DNA of 64,000 nucleotides from the NCBI GenBank assembly GCA_044361535.1, contig JBIKIQ010000015.1:21725-85724 (forward strand), read 5' to 3'. The notes under the pieces were generated by a model. It searched no databases. It had not been told where the DNA came from and was given only the letters and a program-made list of their open reading frames with translations. The translations under genes and the position numbers were made by a program. The DNA is from UBA952 sp044361535. GTDB lineage: Bacteria > Bacteroidota > Bacteroidia > Flavobacteriales_D > Crocinitomicaceae. Positions 60,645-64,000 of this stretch are shown piece after piece; the stretch's first letter is position 1; every line of letters starts with the position of its first letter.

Positions 60645-61556
60645 TTATTTAATTGGAATATGAAAATCAACGATTGCCTTCTTTTCTGGATGTTCGTTGA
60701 AATTGTTATGATAAATCTCAAAGGACTCGCCTTCGGCTCTTTCATGCTCATTTTCGTTCATCCAAACGTAAAGACCTGTCCATGCCTTTTCGAAATCATC
60801 TAATAAAATCTCAAACCTACCAACAACATACTTTCCTGATGGAATTGATGCGGATTCAAATTCACTCTCAACTTTATTCTCAATTTGAAAGCAAGCTCTA
60901 AATCTAGCTTTTTCTTCTTCAGTTACTTTAAGGCTATCTTGATAAACCGTCATTAGTTTGGCTTCTTTGGTCATCAATCCATTTGGAATTGCCCAACCAA
61001 TTAGTTCCTGAAATGCTGATGGTAATTCATGTGGCCCAATACAAGTGATATAAACATAGTTTTGTTCGGGCAATTGTTTAACTTCAATCTTTGTATTCAT
61101 CGTAATCCATTTTTTAAGGTTTTTAATGATGCAAACATATTCATCTATATCAGGATATTCTTGTCCAATCTTGCTATTCAACTGTTTGATTTTAGAAAAT
61201 TTATTAGGATTTTGGCTTTTAAATTCTGTTGGGCTGATTCCGTAATATTTTTTAAAAGCTTTTGAGTAGGATGAGTTGTCACTAAATCCATAGAAATGTG
61301 ATATTTCTGAAATGCTTAGCTCTTTGTGTATGATGTCCAAGACAGATTTTTCAATTTTCCGTCTAGTGATGTATTCATATAGAGTTTCTCTAGTTAATAG
61401 TTTAAATATTCTATGGAAATGATAAGGTGAGAAGAAAGCTTCTTTAGAAACTACAGATAATGACAATTTTGATTCCAGATTTTCATCAATAAATTGAAAA
61501 ACCCTATCGAGTCGATTTCGATAATCTGATTGTATTTTGTTTTCAGTGTTTATCAT
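60645..61556 (-). CDS. AraC-family regulator with GyrI-like effector domain
   Basis: 303 aa. Two HTH motifs of an AraC domain lie at the N-terminus (about residues 8-110: LSVVSKEAFFSPYHFHRIFKLLTRETLYEYI and LSISEISHFYGFSDNSSYSKAFKKYYGISPTEFK). The C-terminal GyrI/Rob-like ligand-binding domain (about 150-303) has VKQLPEQNYVYITCIGPHELPSAFQELIGWA, SGKYVVGRFE and AIVDFHIPIK. This is the Rob/SoxS-like layout used to sense small hydrophobic compounds. Predicted regulator of the adjacent DUF2164 gene or of efflux functions elsewhere. First gene of a two-gene cassette. Confidence 0.92.
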   Translation of the reverse strand: MINTENKIQSDYRNRLDRVFQFIDENLESKLSLSVVSKEAFFSPYHFHRIFKLLTRETLYEYITRRKIEKSVLDIIHKELSISEISHFYGFSDNSSYSKAFKKYYGISPTEFKSQNPNKFSKIKQLNSKIGQEYPDIDEYVCIIKNLKKWITMNTKIEVKQLPEQNYVYITCIGPHELPSAFQELIGWAIPNGLMTKEAKLMTVYQDSLKVTEEEKARFRACFQIENKVESEFESASIPSGKYVVGRFEILLDDFEKAWTGLYVWMNENEHERAEGESFEIYHNNFNEHPEKKAIVDFHIPIK

Positions 61557-61567
61557 TCTTAAATTAC

Positions 61568-61699
61568 CGCTAACGTTTTGCAGCTACCCGAAGGGCGGGA
61601 CTTTCACCACAATACTTGATTTGAAAAACTAATGTTTGATTATCCACAAAATTGTCTTTGGAACACGAAACCCCGCCTTTTGGGTAGGTGCTGTTATGT
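61568..61699 (-). repeat. attC-like site 13
   Basis: Ends CGCTAACG and GCTGTTATGT. Arms GCAGCTACCCGAAGGGCGGG and CCCGCCTTTTGGGTAGGTGC. Close twin of site 14 (about 94% identical between the outer TAAC and GTTA by eye). Right end GTTATGTGC matches the start of the zincin-like cassette for 9 bases. Confidence 0.95.
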
Positions 61700-61726
61700 G
61701 CTGCCCTTTTTGTCATTCGTTTATAT

Positions 61727-63070
61727 TCAAGACCGTCCTTCTTTTTTTAGTCCGAGTATGTTTAATGAGTTATGCAATAAACATCCTTTATATTCTTCCT
61801 TTCCATATATTGCAAGTGGGTCAGAATTACATTCTACACCTTTAGGTAATGAGCATAAACTATGGTCAGAAGCAAAAGGACATTTAGTCAAATTGCTAAA
61901 ATAAGTGGTATGAAAAACTGTCAAGACACCACTAACCATAGCGATTGAGTTTACAAAATCGTCTGTCGGGTCACCAAGCATTGTTTTTTTGCTGTCTGAA
62001 AAAACAAGTATTGGAGATTTTATTATCTCTGCGTAATAATTGAGAAATGAACTGTCAAAATTGTCACGGTAGGTAAATGGATTTTTTGCTCTCTCCGCAA
62101 GTCCATTTTTGAATAGAGTAAGAATTTCTTTTAGGTAAATAAAAAATTCGTATCGTTTTTCATATTTAGCGAATGTTATAATTCTGGCTTCTAATTGTTT
62201 ACTTGTTTCTCTCAATACAATTGCAAGCGACTTTTTAAATTGTATCGCATCTTTAATATCTTCAATGATTTGGTCTTCATCAAGTTTTTCAAGTTTGGAT
62301 TTGTTGGCTGTTAAATGTTTAAGGATAACAGAAACAATTTTGTTGTATGGAACTATTAGAAGTGAAATTTCTGAAATAATATAGGTTAACTTAAAGCAGT
62401 TTTTGTCAGGGAATAAATTATTGAGGAATGAATATATAATATGGTATTGTGGTCCCCAATGAGTGCTAATAGTTTGTTTTGCTTCATCAAGTGTTAGACC
62501 TGAAGAAAGGTAAGAGGCAACAATTGCCATATTCTCTGAAGCTACTAATTCATTTAGAGGGATTAATTTTCCTTGATAAGCGATGTATGATATGAAAACA
62601 TCTTTTTGCCAATAAGGATTAGTAATTGTAGAATCTATAATAGTGAAATCTTTTTCCGATGTTGATTGAAAAACAAATTTCCCGTTATCCTTTTCAATTC
62701 CTAAAAACGCAGATTTTACATAGTTTTCAAAATTCTTATTCCCTAATTTGGTATCAACAATTCCATTTTTTGTCGGTATCGTTGGGTCATTGTCAAGCAA
62801 AATATTGTCGCCAAAAAATACTGAGAATAGGTCAACATAGGTAACAAAGTTTGTAAAACCGAATGCTGTTGTAAAGTTTTGAATAAAATGAACATATTCG
62901 TGAACTAGTGTTACAAAGCAATTAGCATTTTCTTTTTCTGTCTTGAGTGCTTCAATTGTTGCCGTGTCTTTGAGTTTTATGGTCAAGTCGAAAAAACTAT
63001 AAGAACCATTGTCCCACGTAGACGGATAAATTGTGTCTTTTAATAATTCTATCTTTTCGATTGGCTTCAT
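61727..63070 (-). CDS. Zincin-like protein with HEYVH motif, function unknown
   Basis: 447 aa from the ATG at 63,070 (an in-frame TTG lies two codons earlier). The N-terminal half contains HEYVH (His57-His61, an HExxH zinc-binding motif) in NCFVTLVHEYVHFIQNF, then a long helical middle. The C-terminal ~60 residues are Cys-rich (KCPFASDHSLCSLPKGVECN ... YKGCLLHNSL) and may bind a metal or form disulfides. No signal peptide or membrane span, so a cytoplasmic metalloprotease-like protein is possible; a third metal ligand is not identified. Single-gene cassette. Confidence 0.7.
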   Translation of the reverse strand: MKPIEKIELLKDTIYPSTWDNGSYSFFDLTIKLKDTATIEALKTEKENANCFVTLVHEYVHFIQNFTTAFGFTNFVTYVDLFSVFFGDNILLDNDPTIPTKNGIVDTKLGNKNFENYVKSAFLGIEKDNGKFVFQSTSEKDFTIIDSTITNPYWQKDVFISYIAYQGKLIPLNELVASENMAIVASYLSSGLTLDEAKQTISTHWGPQYHIIYSFLNNLFPDKNCFKLTYIISEISLLIVPYNKIVSVILKHLTANKSKLEKLDEDQIIEDIKDAIQFKKSLAIVLRETSKQLEARIITFAKYEKRYEFFIYLKEILTLFKNGLAERAKNPFTYRDNFDSSFLNYYAEIIKSPILVFSDSKKTMLGDPTDDFVNSIAMVSGVLTVFHTTYFSNLTKCPFASDHSLCSLPKGVECNSDPLAIYGKEEYKGCLLHNSLNILGLKKEGRS

Positions 63071-63116
63071 TGTCAAAAGTTATTTTTTACTGAATTGTCT
63101 GTTGTCATAGGGTTGC

Positions 63117-63248
63117 ACATAACGGTTTGCAGCTACCCGAAGGGCGGGACTTTTACCACGAAACTTGATTTGAAAAAATAATGTTTGATTAACCACAAAA
63201 CTGTCTTTGGAACACGAAACCCCGCCTTTTGGGTAGGTGCTGTTAGCA
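63117..63248 (-). repeat. attC-like site 14
   Basis: Ends ACATAACGG and GCTGTTAGCA. Arms identical to site 13; seven or so differences elsewhere, mostly in the loop. Right end GTTAGCAGC matches the start of the next cassette (GTTAGCGGC) with one mismatch. Confidence 0.95.
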
Positions 63249-63288
63249 GCTGGGCTACTGTCTGTCGAGAGTATTGTTGTCATATTTA

Positions 63289-63801
63289 TCAGCACCAGTT
63301 TTTAATTTTTTCAAGTTGAGTAGTCTGCTCCTCGGTTAGTCCTTTTAGTGTTATGTCTGTAACATAATGCTTGTATGTCATGTCTGTCAGTTTAATATCT
63401 ACTTCTCCTTTTACAATTTGCTTAAACGTTATTCGGTCTGGTTTGTAAGTGTCAAGATAGTTAAAAATGTTTTTTGTTGTTGCAATGTCAGAAGTTATCA
63501 AAATAGGAGCAAAGAAAACTTTGAATACAAAATCTTGTCTACGAATAATTGCAAGGTAGTTGTCAAACAAATAAAGGTCGCAAAGATTGCTTGGATAGAT
63601 ATATGTTTTTAGTCCGCTGGATTCCGAGTAACGAAGTTTAATGTTTTGAAAGACGGTCGGTCTTAAATTATTTGCTTGGCTAATAAATTTGTCTGTCGCT
63701 TTCTGTTTCCGCTTGTTGTAAAAAGTCAGATAAATGCAAAGTCCAACCAAAACGATGAAAACAAAAGTCGCGAAAAAAATCAAGATACTTATTATGGGCA
63801 T
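63289..63801 (-). CDS. Membrane-anchored cassette protein of unknown function
   Basis: 170 aa. One N-terminal membrane helix (about residues 3-27, ILIFFATFVFIVLVGLCIYL) is followed by basic KRKQKA (cytoplasmic side) and a ~130-residue soluble domain with alternating strands (YLFDNYLAIIRRQDFVFKVFFAPILIT), which resembles a PH-like or YcxB-like fold. No enzymatic motif. Likely inner-membrane protein facing the cytoplasm. Single-gene cassette between sites 14 and 15; the ATG lies ~70 bp from site 15. Confidence 0.72.
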   Translation of the reverse strand: MPIISILIFFATFVFIVLVGLCIYLTFYNKRKQKATDKFISQANNLRPTVFQNIKLRYSESSGLKTYIYPSNLCDLYLFDNYLAIIRRQDFVFKVFFAPILITSDIATTKNIFNYLDTYKPDRITFKQIVKGEVDIKLTDMTYKHYVTDITLKGLTEEQTTQLEKIKNWC

Positions 63802-63871
63802 TTTATTGACAGTCGTTTATGTATTTTTTTTTGACAGTTAGTTAAGTTGTTGGTTGTTCGTCAAGCCTTGC

Positions 63872-63950
63872 CGCTAACGTCTCCACGACTGGAGAAGGCA
63901 GCATTTTCTCGAATGTCTACGTTGCTGCTTTTTCTAGTCGTGTGTTGGAA
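63872..63950 (-). repeat. attC-like site 15, short form (79 bp)
   Basis: Ends CGCTAACG and CGTGTGTTGG. Arms CACGACTGGAGAAGGCAGCA and TGCTGCTTTTTCTAGTCGTG pair over about 20 bp. Its right end (GTTGGAAGCAG) should match the start of the cassette lying beyond position 64,000. The remaining ~50 bp to the window end show nothing recognisable. Confidence 0.9.
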
Positions 63951-64000
63951 GCAGTTTTTTGATCAAATATAACAAAAAACGTAGTCGAGTAACCCGCAAC

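Larger units (their letters stand above)
45428..63950 (-). mobile_element. Integron-like gene cassette array (attC-separated, no integrase in window)
   Basis: About 18.5 kb in which all credible genes run on the minus strand. Each gene or gene pair is followed by an imperfect palindrome starting RYYYAAC-G and ending GTTRRRY-like. Read on the minus strand the sites have TAACA at the 5' end and CGTTA at the 3' end, the polarity of known attC sites. For most units the first 7-11 bases after the upstream site's crossover point equal the reverse complement of the R'' end of the unit's own site, which is what integration of a circular cassette produces. No integrase or attI is seen, so strictly this is an array lacking a visible integrase (CALIN type). 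Confidence 0.8.

Noticed and set aside
63080..63295. Open frame of 71 codons on the minus strand
   Set aside because: It runs through the attC at 63,117-63,248 and is explained by the repeat; no ribosome binding site.
45428..63950. CRISPR array from the regularly spaced repeats
   Set aside because: Repeats are 57-160 bp imperfect palindromes 0.5-4 kb apart with genes between them; no short spacers and no cas genes.

Overview
The window is an AT-rich chromosome segment from a member of the Bacteroidota, most likely the order Flavobacteriales. Evidence: Bacteroidota-type -7 promoter boxes (TAnnTTTG), type IX secretion (T9SS) C-terminal sorting domains on three proteins, TlpA-family lipoproteins, a TamL-like outer-membrane assembly lipoprotein, and the gene order parA-parB-DUF5683-dapB-lepB-WbqC. 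Lipid A genes (lpxK, lpxH) show a Gram-negative envelope. I cannot name genus or species.

Positions 1-38.9 kb are mostly core genome. In order: a partial lipoprotein, yajC, a DUF1573 lipoprotein, nusB and an amino-acid dehydrogenase (minus strand); an ABC exporter; a minus-strand run of a NUDIX hydrolase, TlpA, murA, DUF4290 and purL; a tRNA-Leu(CAA); a LamG/T9SS protein divergent from an XRE regulator around a 20-bp palindrome; a DUF4143 ATPase next to a 33-bp tandem repeat; an SDR and two tandem ferredoxin-reductase-like flavoproteins; a GH73 glucosaminidase; a tight plus-strand run lpxK-PNP-gatB-tlpA-tlpA-lpxH; TamL; an rRNA methyltransferase, YqgE and a PI-PLC-like protein; corA, an M42-like peptidase, WbqC, lepB, dapB, DUF5683, parB and parA; and an NlpC/P60 hydrolase.

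Positions 38.9-45.4 kb hold accessory minus-strand genes for small exported proteins and lipoproteins and a WG-repeat protein.

Positions 45.4-64 kb are the most unusual part. Every credible gene is on the minus strand. Each gene, or pair of genes, is separated from the next by an imperfect palindrome of about 57-160 bp that begins RYYYAAC-G and ends GTTRRRY-like on the plus strand. In nearly every unit the first 7-11 bases of the unit are the reverse complement of the R'' end of its own palindrome. That is the signature expected of integron gene cassettes, so I read the region as a chromosomal integron cassette array: 13 good attC-like sites and 3 degraded ones. No integrase is in view. Polarity and the decay of sites toward low coordinates suggest that intI, if it exists, lies beyond position 64,000.

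The cassettes carry HigBA and MazEF toxin-antitoxin modules, an alpha/beta hydrolase, an NTF2-like protein with a Crp-family regulator, an internally duplicated HEAT-like protein, a T9SS cargo propeller, a DUF2071 protein, a DUF2164 protein with an AraC/GyrI regulator, an HEYVH zincin-like protein, and a 3.9-kb two-gene cassette. That last cassette encodes a GHKL ATPase fused to a PD-(D/E)XK nuclease, plus a KAP-type P-loop NTPase; it is a plausible undescribed anti-phage system.
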